Shown: positions 49,676 to 59,058, counted from the first letter of the stretch. The stretch: DNA of 64,000 nt from JAJDNH01 sp964552395 (GCA_964552395.1 CAZKGM010000003.1:1-64000); one strand, 5' to 3'. Numbers and translations are program-made. The notes: generated from the sequence alone by a model not told the origin.

Positions 49676-50908
49676 TCACTCGTAGCGGAGCGCGACCGCC
49701 GGATCGAGGCGGGAGGCGCGGACCGCGGGGTAGAGCCCGAAGATGAGGCCGACGACGCTGGCCGCGCCGACGGCCGCGGACACCATCGCTGGGGTGAGTG
49801 CCATCTGGACCATCAGCAGCTTGGTGATGGCCCACGTAAAGCCGATGCCCAGCGCCAGACCGGCGGTGCCTCCGAGGACCGTGACCACCAGCGACTCGAC
49901 CAGGAACTGCAGGAACACCTGCGGTCCGGTTGCGCCGAGGGCCTTGCGGACGCCGACCTCGCGCATGCGCTCCGTGAACGAAGCCAGCATGATGTTGGTG
50001 ATCACGATGCCCCCCACGAGCAGCGAGATCACGCCGCATGCCAGGAAGGTGAGGTCGTAGATCCTCCCCTCGCGCTCGCCCTGGTCCAGCCGCTCCTTGC
50101 GGTCCCAGATCCCGTAGTCGAGGACTCCGTGGCGCGAGCGGAGCAGGCGCTCGAGCGCCGTCTTGGCGTCGTCGTGGACGTCAGCCGAGGCCAGCCGCAG
50201 GTTGAGCTCGTCGATCTTGTCGTCGCCGGCCTTCATGTGGCGCTGCTCGTAGGAGGTGATCGGGACCATCATCAGGCGGTTCATCCACTCGTAGGCGTTG
50301 TAGGAGGAGTTCTCGCGCCACTTGAAGACCTTCTCCCGCATCACGCCGACGACCGTGTAGCGCACGTTGCCGACGCTGACCGCCCTTCCCACCGGGTCCG
50401 CGGTCCCGAAGAGTTCTCGTGCCCGGGTTGACCCGAGGACGATCACCGCCGCCCGGGTCTCCATGTCGTAGGCGGAGAAGAACCGTCCACGCGCCATATT
50501 GAGGTCACGCATCTGCTGAAACTCGGGCTCGATGGCGGTGATGCGCTCGGTCATCTCGGTCGCGCCGGCGCGCACCTGGTGCGGGCCGGAAATCTCCGCC
50601 ACCACCGAGTCGAAGCCGGGAATCATGCGCCGGATCTCGGCCGCATCGGATAGCTTGAGGCCGGTCTTGGCCCTCTGGCGGGCCGTCAGCTCTGTGTCCG
50701 CGGGCGGCTGACTGTACACGCCCATCAGGAGCGTACCGCCGCTGGAACGGAAGTACTCGTCGCGCGCAGCCTCCTGACCCGCGGTCATGCCGAGGGTCGC
50801 GACCACGGAGGCGACCCCGAGGATCACCCCCAACGTCTGCAGGACCGTCCTGCCGAAGTGCTCGCGCATCTCGACGAAGCCCTCGCGGACAAGCTCGGCA
50901 GGGCTCAT
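49676..50908 (-). CDS. MacB/FtsX-type ABC transporter permease, second subunit
   Basis: The 410-residue protein has the same layout as its neighbour: N-terminal helix ('LQTLGVILGVASVVATLGM'), periplasmic domain and C-terminal FtsX domain ('MREVGVRKALGATGPQVFLQ', 'GLYPAVRASRLDPAVALRYE'). Two different permeases in one operon suggest a heterodimeric transporter. It overlaps the ATPase stop codon by four bases. Confidence 0.88.
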   Translation of the reverse strand: MSPAELVREGFVEMREHFGRTVLQTLGVILGVASVVATLGMTAGQEAARDEYFRSSGGTLLMGVYSQPPADTELTARQRAKTGLKLSDAAEIRRMIPGFDSVVAEISGPHQVRAGATEMTERITAIEPEFQQMRDLNMARGRFFSAYDMETRAAVIVLGSTRARELFGTADPVGRAVSVGNVRYTVVGVMREKVFKWRENSSYNAYEWMNRLMMVPITSYEQRHMKAGDDKIDELNLRLASADVHDDAKTALERLLRSRHGVLDYGIWDRKERLDQGEREGRIYDLTFLACGVISLLVGGIVITNIMLASFTERMREVGVRKALGATGPQVFLQFLVESLVVTVLGGTAGLALGIGFTWAITKLLMVQMALTPAMVSAAVGAASVVGLIFGLYPAVRASRLDPAVALRYE

Positions 50909-51597
50909 GCCGCCGCTCGCTGCTCGGACTGGATCAGCCCGTCGACCAGGGTCACGACACGCTGCGCCCGGGTCGCGACCCCCTGGTCGTGGGTCACGAC
51001 GATGAGGGTCTGGCCGGAACGGTGAAGCTCGTCGAAGATGTCCAGGATCTCCAGCCCCGTGACCTGGTCCAGGTTGCCGGTTGGCTCGTCGGCCATCACC
51101 ACCGCCGGCTCACTGACCAGAGCACGCGCTATCGCCGCCCGCTGGCGCTGACCGCCCGAGAGCTCATTGGGCCGGTGGCGATGGCGGTCGGAAAGGCCGA
51201 CCAGCTCGAGGGCCGCGCGGGCGCGGCGACGACGTTCGCTGCGCCCGACCCCGGCGTAGAGCAACGGCAGCTCGACGTTGCGCAGCAGGCTGGCCCGCGG
51301 CAGGAGGTTGAAGTTCTGGAAGATGAAGCCGATCGCTCGGCTTCTCAGGTGGGCAAGCCGGCGCCGCGAGAGCTCCGCAACCTCCTCGCCTTCCAGGCGG
51401 TAGGAGCCGCTGGTCGGCGTGTCCAGGAGGCCGAAGATATGCATCAGCGTTGACTTGCCGGAGCCGGACGGTCCCATGATGGCCAGGTACTCGCCCCGCT
51501 TGATTGAGAGGTCGATCCCACGCAGCGCCTCGACCGCCAGATCGCCCTCGCCGTACACCTTGCGGACTCCCTCGAGCTCGATCAGCGCGTCGCTCAC
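50905..51597 (-). CDS. MacB/LolD-type ABC transporter ATPase
   Basis: The 230-residue ATPase starts at a GTG overlapping the adaptor stop codon (GTGA). It contains Walker A GPSGSGKST, the Q loop in FIFQNFNLLPRASL, signature LSGGQRQR, Walker B VVMADEPTGNLD and the H-loop VTHD. It belongs to the LolD/MacB subfamily that drives mechanotransmission permeases. Gene order adaptor-ATPase-permease-permease with overlaps shows one operon. Confidence 0.92.
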   Translation of the reverse strand: MSDALIELEGVRKVYGEGDLAVEALRGIDLSIKRGEYLAIMGPSGSGKSTLMHIFGLLDTPTSGSYRLEGEEVAELSRRRLAHLRSRAIGFIFQNFNLLPRASLLRNVELPLLYAGVGRSERRRRARAALELVGLSDRHRHRPNELSGGQRQRAAIARALVSEPAVVMADEPTGNLDQVTGLEILDIFDELHRSGQTLIVVTHDQGVATRAQRVVTLVDGLIQSEQRAAA

Positions 51598-52838
51598 GAC
51601 CGTGTCTCCGGCGGCTTCGTCGGGTCGGCGAGCGCCACCTCGTCGCCCTTGGCCAGACCCTTGAGGATCTCGACGTCGGTGGTGGAGGAGATGCCGCTCT
51701 CCACATGCCGCTCCTCGAACCAGCGCCGCCACTGCTGGCGGGGATCCTCGCGCCAGTCGTCCCCGTTCTTCCCCTTCTCGCCTTCGGACGCCTTCTCGGC
51801 CTCGGCCGCCTTCTTGCCGTTGACCGCCTTCTTGGGCAGCGGCGTCTTCCGCTTCAGGTAGACAACCTCATCGTCGCCGCGCAAGAAAACGGACTCCACC
51901 GGCACCGTGAGCACGTCCTTGTGCTCCTCGCCGCGGATCTCGATGTTGGCCGTCATCCCGGTGCGCAGCTCCTTGCCCAGCCGGTCGAGATCAATCTCGA
52001 CATCGAACACCTTCACCTGGTTGTCGAGCCGGGCCGCCGGCGCGATCCTCCGAATCGTGCCCGGGAACACCAGGTGCGGGAAGGCGTCGAGGGTCACGCG
52101 CACCGGCTGGCCGTCGTGGATCTTGCCGATGTCGACCTCGTTGATGCCCGCCTTGACGAGCATGCTACCGAGATCGGCGACCGTGGCGATCACGGTGCCG
52201 GCGTTGAACGAGCCGCTGCCGGTGACCGACTCGCCCAGCTCGACCGGACGGTCGATCACGACACCGTCCATCGGCGAGGTGATGTTCACCACCTGCCGCG
52301 GGTTCTCTCCGACCGGGATACCGGACGCCTCGACGACCTGGATCTTGCGGCGCGCCTCGTCATACGTCTGCTGGGCCTGGCGGTAGGCGGTCTCCGCATT
52401 GCGGTTGACCTCGACCGAGACCAGACCCTTCTCGAACAGCTCGCGCTTCGCCTGGTAGTCGGAGCGTGCATTCTCCAGCGCGATGCCGGCGGTCTTGACG
52501 GAGCCCTGGACCGACACCAGGTCGCGCGCCTGGTTGACGTCCGGCTCGATGCAGGCCAGCAGCTGCCCCTTGTGCACGCGGTCACCGGCCTTGATCTTGA
52601 GGTCGACGACACGCCCGGAGAGGTTCGACTTGACGTCGACCTTCACCTCAGGCTCGACCGTCCCCACCTCTCGCACCACAACCTGGACATTGCCCATTCT
52701 CGCCGCCAGCGTCGGCACCTCGGGCCCCTTCTCCTCGTCCTTGTCCGAGCTGCTGCGCCCCTTGGCCGCAAACGCCACCACCGCTACCAGGACCGGCACC
52801 ATCGCGAGCCACAACCAGCGTTTCTTCCTACGAGTCAT
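51594..52838 (-). CDS. Periplasmic adaptor (MacA/HlyD-like membrane fusion protein)
   Basis: The 414-residue protein starts at the ATG at 52838 with GGAGGCTGGA just upstream; longer in-frame starts lack a site. A membrane anchor (WLWLAMVPVLVAVVAFAA) is followed by a lipoyl half-motif ('SNLSGRVVDLKIKAGDRVHKG', in part 'GDRVHKGQLLACIEPD'), a coiled-coil hairpin and beta-barrel domains. An unusual Lys/Glu-rich insert (GKKAAEAEKASEGEKGKNGD) lies near residues 345-370. It links the ABC permeases to an outer-membrane channel that is not encoded here. Confidence 0.88.
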   Translation of the reverse strand: MTRRKKRWLWLAMVPVLVAVVAFAAKGRSSSDKDEEKGPEVPTLAARMGNVQVVVREVGTVEPEVKVDVKSNLSGRVVDLKIKAGDRVHKGQLLACIEPDVNQARDLVSVQGSVKTAGIALENARSDYQAKRELFEKGLVSVEVNRNAETAYRQAQQTYDEARRKIQVVEASGIPVGENPRQVVNITSPMDGVVIDRPVELGESVTGSGSFNAGTVIATVADLGSMLVKAGINEVDIGKIHDGQPVRVTLDAFPHLVFPGTIRRIAPAARLDNQVKVFDVEIDLDRLGKELRTGMTANIEIRGEEHKDVLTVPVESVFLRGDDEVVYLKRKTPLPKKAVNGKKAAEAEKASEGEKGKNGDDWREDPRQQWRRWFEERHVESGISSTTDVEILKGLAKGDEVALADPTKPPETRS

Positions 52839-53024
52839 TCCAGCCTCCACACCCGGCGTTGCCGGACCTCCAGTTGTTCTACGCATGAGCGAGTGGGAAG
52901 TTCTCAGCTCCGACTCGGCTCCGCGCGCCTCCACCCGGCGCGTCGGCTCCAGGACCTACACCGCGCTCACCCTGGTCCTACGGATTCCCGATACCCTCTG
53001 TCCAGGGGTGGGAGTGAGAACGTC

Positions 53025-53441
53025 CTACCAGTCAGGAAAGGGGCGCTTGAGCCAGGTCCGGACCACGGCGTCGCGCTGGCCGCTCAAGAGATCGTCGGCC
53101 GCGGGGGTGCGCTGGACGTCGCCCTCCACCTTCTTGAGCAGGAAGGCGAGCACAAGGACGATCAGCGACGGGAAGATCAGGTAACCCACGTCCGGGGGGT
53201 GAAGATCGCCGCGGGCGAGGCCGAAGAAGAACACCAGGATCGGCAGGCCGAGGAGCCCGATCTGTGCCAGCGCCGCATACATCTGATGCGCAGCCAGCCG
53301 CTTGAACCGCTCGAGCTCATGTGTCGACGCGATCACCTTCACCTCGCGCCGAAACCGTCCCAGCTCGAGACCGCCCCACAGCAGATTGACCAGCGCCAGC
53401 CCGAGCAGGCCGAGGATCACGTACAGCAGCTCCTCACGCAT
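53025..53441 (-). CDS. Small membrane protein of unknown function
   Basis: The 138-residue protein has three predicted membrane helices (ELLYVILGLLGLALVNLLW; AALAQIGLLGLPILVFFFG; YLIFPSLIVLVLAFLL) with a basic loop (RFRREVKVIASTHELERFKR). The soluble C-terminus ends PFPDW. No family is recognised. It starts 51 bases after the multihaem cytochrome gene on the same strand and could be cotranscribed with it. Confidence 0.6.
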   Translation of the reverse strand: MREELLYVILGLLGLALVNLLWGGLELGRFRREVKVIASTHELERFKRLAAHQMYAALAQIGLLGLPILVFFFGLARGDLHPPDVGYLIFPSLIVLVLAFLLKKVEGDVQRTPAADDLLSGQRDAVVRTWLKRPFPDW

Positions 53442-53492
53442 GGGCTCCTCCCTGAGACCCTTGTTCCCTTTCCCGAACCATCTGCTCGCAGT

Positions 53493-56400
53493 CTACTGCG
53501 GCGGCACGCCCCGCCCGAGGGTGACGTAGAACCTGCCGCCAACCGTTGCCGGATCATCCTCGTACCCGAGGGCGTCAAAGTCCATCCGATGTCTCACCTC
53601 CGGAAAACGCGCCAGGGCCTCGTCCGGCAGTGTCGTTCCCCTGGCCGCCCGGTGACACCGCCGGCACTGGACTGCCTCGACGCTGTGGCAGTCGCCACAG
53701 CTCAGCGCCCTGTGGTCCGGCACCACCTCGTGGTGCACCGACGAGTAGCTCACGGTCTGGACGAAGGCATGGCGCCCGGAGTAGGGCAGGCCCATGCGCT
53801 CCATGCCGGTGCGGATCGCCGCCTGCCAGTCGAGGCCGCTCGAGGATCGATCCCAGAGCTCGGCCACGACCAACGTTCGGTTCTCCTCGTCAAACGGCTG
53901 GACCGCGGTGTGGCGCTTGAACGGGAAGATCCGCGCCCGAGGGTTGCGCCTCTCCCCCACCGGGGCGCTGAGCACGACCGCCTTGGTGGGATCGATCCGA
54001 TCCCCGGCCAGCGAGAGCGTGTGCGAGCCGTCGTACCAGAGGTAGACGGGCGTCACGTCCATGCCCCAGACGAGGGTACCGAACCTGGGATCATACGTCT
54101 GCATACCGCCGGGACCTCTCTCCACGCTCCTGTCCTGCCCGGCCGTGGAAAAGTCCTGGGCCAAGAGCGTGGGAGCCGTTCGTGCCAACGAGGGAATGTG
54201 GCAGGTCTCGCACGCCACGCTCTTGACGTGGTCGTCCAGGTGTCGGCTCAGGACCCCGGTCATACCGTGAGGCGAGGCGCCGTGGCACCTCTCACACTCG
54301 ACCGTTCCTTCCACCGCCGGCACCAGAAGCGACCTGCCAGAGATCCTGTGGGCGACGGTGGTGTGGCAGTCCTGGCAACGCATGGCGAGAGCCCCCATGT
54401 GCACGTCGAGCTCCGCCGGCGGATCGGCCAGCGCCGGCTCGAGGTCCCCGTGCTTGGCGTTGGGGAAGCCGCCGCTCGAGAAGTGGCAGCCGCCGCAGGT
54501 CTGCCTGGACGGGCGCCCCACCGCTCTGGCGACGACCGCCAAATCTACGGTCGGATCGGGCATCCCGGCCGTGCCGGGGTCCTTCCGGTACAGGCCGGTC
54601 GTGTCATGGCACACCAGGCAATCGATGTTGTCTGCGTCGTTCAGGTCGAAGCCGGCGTCCGCCCAACCATAGCCGATGTGGCAGGCGGCGCACCGGCCCG
54701 GCTCCGTGCCGATCCCGAGGAAGTAGTTGCCGACGACACTGGTGAGGCTGACATCGACCCGGTGCTCGGAGCCAACGAGCGTCGGCGAGCGCCCTTTCCA
54801 GCTCCAGTGCGCGGTACCCATGATGTCCTCCCCGACATCCGCATGACAGGTCAGGCAGGTTTGGGTCACCTGTTGTGGGGCCGGCCGCTCGCCCAGCGCC
54901 ACCAACGTCGAGTGGTCGGGCGTCCAGGGGTGGTGGCAAGCTTTGCAGTCGGCTGGGGCGTTGGCCATCCGGGTCTGCTTCTCGTGGCATCCGATGCACT
55001 GCCGGTGGTAGGCGCCCTTGAGGCCGATACGGGACGGCGCGTCGGCCTCGTTCGGCAGGCCGTGGCAACGGGAGCAGCTCTGCGGCGGGTTGGAGGCCAT
55101 GTTCTCGTGGCACGAAGCGCACGGCCCGCCCAGCCGAACGTCGATGGCCGCGTGAAGCGCCTTGATGTCCTCTCCGATGCGATCGTCCGCCGACATCGCG
55201 TAGCGGTGATGGCAGACACCGCAATCGCCACCAGTGAGCGCGTCGTGGATCCGGTGCGCGAACCCCACGGGCTCGTAGTCGTCGGTCTTCTCATTGAGAA
55301 TCGGGCTCTCGAGCAGGTAGAAGTTCTTGTAGGCCAGCGGTCGCTGCGGGTAGGCCGGACCCGGCAAGGCCGCCGCTTCGGCCTGCGTCATCTTGAGGCG
55401 ATGGATCTCTTGCACGGTCTGCGCCGAGGCATGGAGCGCCTCCCCGTGGACGAAGCTGTAGAGCGCGACAAAACCGAGCAGGAAGAGAACGCCCACGGAA
55501 CGGAAGACGAAACCAAGGCGCCGGGAGATCGGAACCGGTGGCCCGACCAGCGAGGCGGGCGGCTCGGCGGCCCCCACCCGCTCCACCCACAGGACCGGGA
55601 AGAACGTGACGAACAGCCGGTAGAGGAACACGATCGTGCACACAACGAACAGCGTCAGGGCAATCTCGCCGATCGACGGGAAGTAGCGGTGGGTCTCATA
55701 CGCAGGACGATAGCCCACGAGGAAGACGTTGATGCGGTTCATCACGACACCGAAGACCACCATCAGCGAGGCCGTGAGCAGCCATCCCGGGGATCTCCGC
55801 ACGGGCTTCCACAGCAGGATAACGAACGGCACGATGAGGCCGATGACGACCTCCACCGCAAAGGCAATCGTGGTCCCGGGGTTGCTGACGAAGCTGATGG
55901 TTCCCAGCCTACTCAGCAGGTCGGCCGCCTTGGCCAGGGCATAGATGCCGATAAGGATCGGCACCTTTGTGGCAAGTCTCTCCAGGACGTCCATCTCGGG
56001 CTCCAGGCCCAGACTCTTGTGGGCCAGGATGGACTCGACAATGAGCATGGGAAACCCAACCATGATGGCGGACAGCAGGAACAGGACCGGCAGGAAGGAC
56101 GAGTACCAGATCGGGTCCAGCTTGGTCGGCGCGATCACCATCAGCGTGCCGAGCGAGGACTGGTGCATGCAGGACAGCACCACGCCGGCAACAATGAAGA
56201 TCGGCAGCACCGCCCGGACAAAGGCCCGAGCCACCCGCACCGGCTCCTTCAGGCGCTCGAGCCAGGTGACGTCCCGGCTGTGCTCTTCCAGGTAGTCCCT
56301 AACGCCGCCCAGAACCGCCGGCGCCATCTCGATCGTCAACACGAGCAGGTACGCGACCACACAGATGCCCACCTCGAACAGCACCGAGTTACCCTGCCAG

Positions 56401-56768
56401 AAGAACACCGGCCGCCAGATGTTCCACCAGCGGCCAAGGTCGAAGATCAGGGCAACCGCCACGAACAGGTACCCGAGCCAGGCGGTGAGGATGGCCGGAC
56501 GCAGCAGCCGCTTGAAGGAGTGTTGCCAGAAGATCTCGATCAGGGCCGCCGCCGTGAACCCGCCCGCCGCCAGCGCGACCCCGCAGGCGACGTCGATCGC
56601 GATCCAGATCCCCCACGGGTGCTGGTTGTCGAGGTTGGTCACGGCACCGAGACCGTTGAAAATCCGTCCGAGGCCGAACGCCAGGCCAACGCCCATGAAG
56701 ACCATGAGGAGGATCGTCCCCGAGGTCAGGAACGGGACGCCGGTGCGGGAACGGGGCTCAAGCCTCAT
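53493..56768 (-). CDS. NrfD-like membrane domain fused to 14-haem cytochrome with OTR-like core
   Basis: The 1091-residue protein begins with an NrfD/HybB-type membrane domain (residues 1-~395, about ten helices, 'NLDNQHPWGIWIAIDVACGV'). Another helix follows at ~417-440, and then a periplasmic region with 14 CxxCH motifs at residues 516, 550, 565, 591, 608, 638, 693, 717, 758, 798, 825, 853, 1024 and 1035. Residues ~650-860 resemble octahaem tetrathionate reductase ('IGYGWADAGFDLNDADNIDC', 'CLVCHDTTGLYRK', 'HGDLEPALADPPAELDVHMG'). NrfD proteins exchange electrons with quinones. The fusion would connect the quinone pool directly to a multihaem reductase or oxidase. Partner FeS gene overlaps by 11 bases. 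Confidence 0.88.
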   Translation of the reverse strand: MRLEPRSRTGVPFLTSGTILLMVFMGVGLAFGLGRIFNGLGAVTNLDNQHPWGIWIAIDVACGVALAAGGFTAAALIEIFWQHSFKRLLRPAILTAWLGYLFVAVALIFDLGRWWNIWRPVFFWQGNSVLFEVGICVVAYLLVLTIEMAPAVLGGVRDYLEEHSRDVTWLERLKEPVRVARAFVRAVLPIFIVAGVVLSCMHQSSLGTLMVIAPTKLDPIWYSSFLPVLFLLSAIMVGFPMLIVESILAHKSLGLEPEMDVLERLATKVPILIGIYALAKAADLLSRLGTISFVSNPGTTIAFAVEVVIGLIVPFVILLWKPVRRSPGWLLTASLMVVFGVVMNRINVFLVGYRPAYETHRYFPSIGEIALTLFVVCTIVFLYRLFVTFFPVLWVERVGAAEPPASLVGPPVPISRRLGFVFRSVGVLFLLGFVALYSFVHGEALHASAQTVQEIHRLKMTQAEAAALPGPAYPQRPLAYKNFYLLESPILNEKTDDYEPVGFAHRIHDALTGGDCGVCHHRYAMSADDRIGEDIKALHAAIDVRLGGPCASCHENMASNPPQSCSRCHGLPNEADAPSRIGLKGAYHRQCIGCHEKQTRMANAPADCKACHHPWTPDHSTLVALGERPAPQQVTQTCLTCHADVGEDIMGTAHWSWKGRSPTLVGSEHRVDVSLTSVVGNYFLGIGTEPGRCAACHIGYGWADAGFDLNDADNIDCLVCHDTTGLYRKDPGTAGMPDPTVDLAVVARAVGRPSRQTCGGCHFSSGGFPNAKHGDLEPALADPPAELDVHMGALAMRCQDCHTTVAHRISGRSLLVPAVEGTVECERCHGASPHGMTGVLSRHLDDHVKSVACETCHIPSLARTAPTLLAQDFSTAGQDRSVERGPGGMQTYDPRFGTLVWGMDVTPVYLWYDGSHTLSLAGDRIDPTKAVVLSAPVGERRNPRARIFPFKRHTAVQPFDEENRTLVVAELWDRSSSGLDWQAAIRTGMERMGLPYSGRHAFVQTVSYSSVHHEVVPDHRALSCGDCHSVEAVQCRRCHRAARGTTLPDEALARFPEVRHRMDFDALGYEDDPATVGGRFYVTLGRGVPPQ

Positions 56769-57744
56769 CGGCCTCTCCCTCTCCGGCGCGACCGTCGCTG
56801 CGGTCGCCGCCCGCCTCTCGTTCCCCCTCGGCCTTTCTCTCCTCGCCGATGGCCCGGCGCCAGTTGAACCACATCAGGCCGGCCAACCCCGCGTAGACCG
56901 CAACCGGAATAGCCCCGTACTTGAAGATGCCGTGCTGGATAGCCTCCGTGCGGCTGGGCGGCGGGGCGGTGGGAAGCGACAGCAGGCTGACCTCCTGCGG
57001 CGGCCGGCCGGTGAGGTACAACCACGACGTGCCCCCGACCTCCTCCTCGCCGTAGATGTGCGCCAGGTAGCGGTCCGGGCGCTTCGCGATCCGCTCCTTG
57101 GCCAGGAGCAGCAGATCCGCCCGCTTGCCGAACACCAGCGCCTCCGTGGGGCAGGCCGCCGCGCAGGCGGGGTTCGCGCCGGTTCCGGCCGCAACATCCG
57201 TGCACATCTCGCACTTGCGGACCCGCGGCTTCACCGGATCCCGGTACTCGTACGCGAGAATCTCGAACGGGCACGCCACCATGCAGTAGCGGCAGCCGAT
57301 GCAGATCGTCGGGTTGTACACGACCGCGCCGTCCGCGGCCTTGACCATCGCGCCGACGATGCAGGCGGAGACGCACGACGGCCATAGGCAGTGCATGCAC
57401 TGGAGCTTGGCGTAGGTCTGGCTCTGGTCACTCTGGTCACGGGAGGGGGCGCCAGGAAACTGGTTCACGACCGTGAAGGCGTCCGCTGCGGGGCGCCTGA
57501 AGGTCCGGAACACGCCGCGGTCGGTGAACGGCCGCTCCGGCCGCCGCAGTTTGTTGCGCCGGTTGCAGGCCTCCTCGCACTTGCGGCAGCCAATGCAGAG
57601 CGTGGTGTCCACCAACACGCCGACGACGTCCGGAGAGCTCTTTCGTCGGCTCGCCTTCCCGGTCTGGGCAACTGCAGGGAGAGCCGCAGCGGTCGCCGGG
57701 ACCGCCCACCCTATCTCCAGCAACGCCCGTCTGCTCAGCTTCAC
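56758..57744 (-). CDS. Four-cluster ferredoxin protein (HybA/HmcB-like) with Tat-like signal
   Basis: The 328-residue protein starts at GTG with GGGGAGG five bases upstream. Its N-terminus 'KLSRRALLEIGWAVPATAAA' has a twin-arginine motif. Four cysteine clusters follow (CIGCRKCEEACNRR; CMHCLWPSCVSAC; CIGCRYCMVACPF; CEMC with CAAACP), each for a [4Fe-4S] centre. A C-terminal membrane helix (YGAIPVAVYAGLAGLMWF) anchors it. It pairs with the NrfD-haem fusion, like HybA-HybB, HmcB-HmcC or DsrO-DsrP, to move electrons between quinone and periplasm. It is the first gene of the operon. Confidence 0.9.
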   Translation of the reverse strand: MKLSRRALLEIGWAVPATAAALPAVAQTGKASRRKSSPDVVGVLVDTTLCIGCRKCEEACNRRNKLRRPERPFTDRGVFRTFRRPAADAFTVVNQFPGAPSRDQSDQSQTYAKLQCMHCLWPSCVSACIVGAMVKAADGAVVYNPTICIGCRYCMVACPFEILAYEYRDPVKPRVRKCEMCTDVAAGTGANPACAAACPTEALVFGKRADLLLLAKERIAKRPDRYLAHIYGEEEVGGTSWLYLTGRPPQEVSLLSLPTAPPPSRTEAIQHGIFKYGAIPVAVYAGLAGLMWFNWRRAIGEERKAEGEREAGGDRSDGRAGEGEADEA

Positions 57745-58059
57745 GACGACCTCCCCGCCGGTCATCCGCTCGTTCTGCGCTGTGGGTCTCTGATTTCATT
57801 CTATGGTTGTATGACGACAATAGCCATAGTCTTGGCACATTCACGGTCTCCCGGCTCATCCTGCCGGTAGCACGTCAACGACCCGGCGGGAAGGCAACGC
57901 CGCCGGTGTCAGTGCATCGCGCGGTGGAGCCACGTGGTGGTGAGCGGTGCGGGCCAACTGAATGATCCGGACCCTCGCTCTCTGCTGCGTGCGCTCCACT
58001 CCATCACGGTACTCCATGGGCTTCGTGCGAGGCACCCCACCAGCTCGGGCTCGCGAGAG
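57745..58059. other. Intergenic region upstream of the redox operon
   Basis: No gene is seen. An inverted repeat with CTATGG/CCATAG arms lies 57 bases upstream of the ferredoxin gene. The part from 57850 to 58059 shows nothing I can name. Confidence 0.45.
57801..57829. promoter_or_regulatory. Inverted repeat, candidate operator of the redox operon
   Basis: CTATGG (57801-57806) and CCATAG (57824-57829) are inverted arms, and TGT/ACA inside them extend the symmetry. The AT content is high for this genome. It lies 57-85 bases before the GTG of the ferredoxin gene, a usual operator position. The binding protein is unknown. Confidence 0.4.
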
Positions 58060-59058
58060 TCACTCGAGGTTCGGGAAACGCGCGATGAGGTCCGAGACAG
58101 CTGCCATCGAACGCTCTTTGGTGAGATCTGCATCCACCTGGTAGGGAACAATCAGGACCACTTCGGAGGTGGCGGCGTCGATGACATAGAAGAGGAGCAT
58201 CGCCCCTGACGAGGGCGCGAATACCGCCGGGTTGGAGATGGATGCGTACGAGGGATTCACGCCCTCGACAACGGCGCCCGCCAACATCGCCAGAACGTTG
58301 CCGACCTTCCGCCCCTTGGTCTCCGTTACCGCTCGGCACCAGACGTACAGGAGGTACCGGCCGTCCCCGTCCTCGGGTCTCACCGCTTGCCGGACCTCGG
58401 CAAAGGCGTCAACCTCGTCGAGGAGCGGTGGGAGCGAACGGTATGCGAGCAGTCCCGGGCGGAGCTTGCGAAGGACGTCGTGCAGCGGCGCAGCGACCTG
58501 ACCCCAAGCATCGAGCAGTTGCGGCGAGGCCGACCACGCGGCCTGTAGCCGTCCACCGGCGCCGGCAAGCCGCTCTGCAAGCTCCGTCCGGAGCAGCCCA
58601 GTCAGGCGTTCCGCCTCCAGTGGTGCGGGCTCGAGGTGACCCACGGCGCCCACACCGGTCTTCATCTGAAGCTCCACGTCCACCGGCATCAGGAGGTAGC
58701 GGCCCCTTCTTGCCGCCTCCTGATCGGGAGGTTCTCTGGGAACTCCAGGGATCGGCTCCAGCTCGAGATTGACCACCTCCGGCGACTGTTCGTCGAGCTT
58801 CGTCGTGGCGGGCTCGTAGCCACGCTTCTGCACCGTGACGTAGTGCGGCGTCTCCCCGAAGAACACAACCTTCGCGGTGCCCGGCGTCTCGCCGTCCGAC
58901 TCGAGCAGCACCGAATCGTCGAGGCTCGGCTGCGAGTGCTCGACAATCAGCGCCCCCGCAGGCTCGGACACAACCGTGAACTGGCGACTGGTCCCACAAC
59001 CCACCAGCGCCACGATCCCAGCCAAAGCCAACCAACAAACTCGTCTTTGTCGCGTCAC
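58060..59058 (-). CDS. Lipoprotein with PEGA-like domain
   Basis: The 332-residue protein starts at GTG behind GGAGGTGTGTC. A lipoprotein signal with lipobox LVGC ends at Cys21. 'FTVVSEPAGALIVEHSQ' and 'VTVQKRGYEPATTKL' make a PEGA-like beta domain (residues ~27-105). The C-terminal part (~120-332) is a predicted alpha/beta domain ('YLLMPVDVELQMKTG', 'LLRTELAERLAGAGGRLQAA') resembling periplasmic proteins that assemble envelope structures, without a clear family. It lies 63 bases after the large propeller gene and may be cotranscribed. Confidence 0.7.
   Translation of the reverse strand: MTRQRRVCWLALAGIVALVGCGTSRQFTVVSEPAGALIVEHSQPSLDDSVLLESDGETPGTAKVVFFGETPHYVTVQKRGYEPATTKLDEQSPEVVNLELEPIPGVPREPPDQEAARRGRYLLMPVDVELQMKTGVGAVGHLEPAPLEAERLTGLLRTELAERLAGAGGRLQAAWSASPQLLDAWGQVAAPLHDVLRKLRPGLLAYRSLPPLLDEVDAFAEVRQAVRPEDGDGRYLLYVWCRAVTETKGRKVGNVLAMLAGAVVEGVNPSYASISNPAVFAPSSGAMLLFYVIDAATSEVVLIVPYQVDADLTKERSMAAVSDLIARFPNLE

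Noticed and set aside
51504..56867. A 1787-codon open frame on the forward strand
   Set aside because: It is antisense to the MacAB-like operon and the multihaem gene, both of which have intact family motifs and ribosome binding sites. Its product is low-complexity and shows no domain; such long antisense frames are usual in high-GC DNA.
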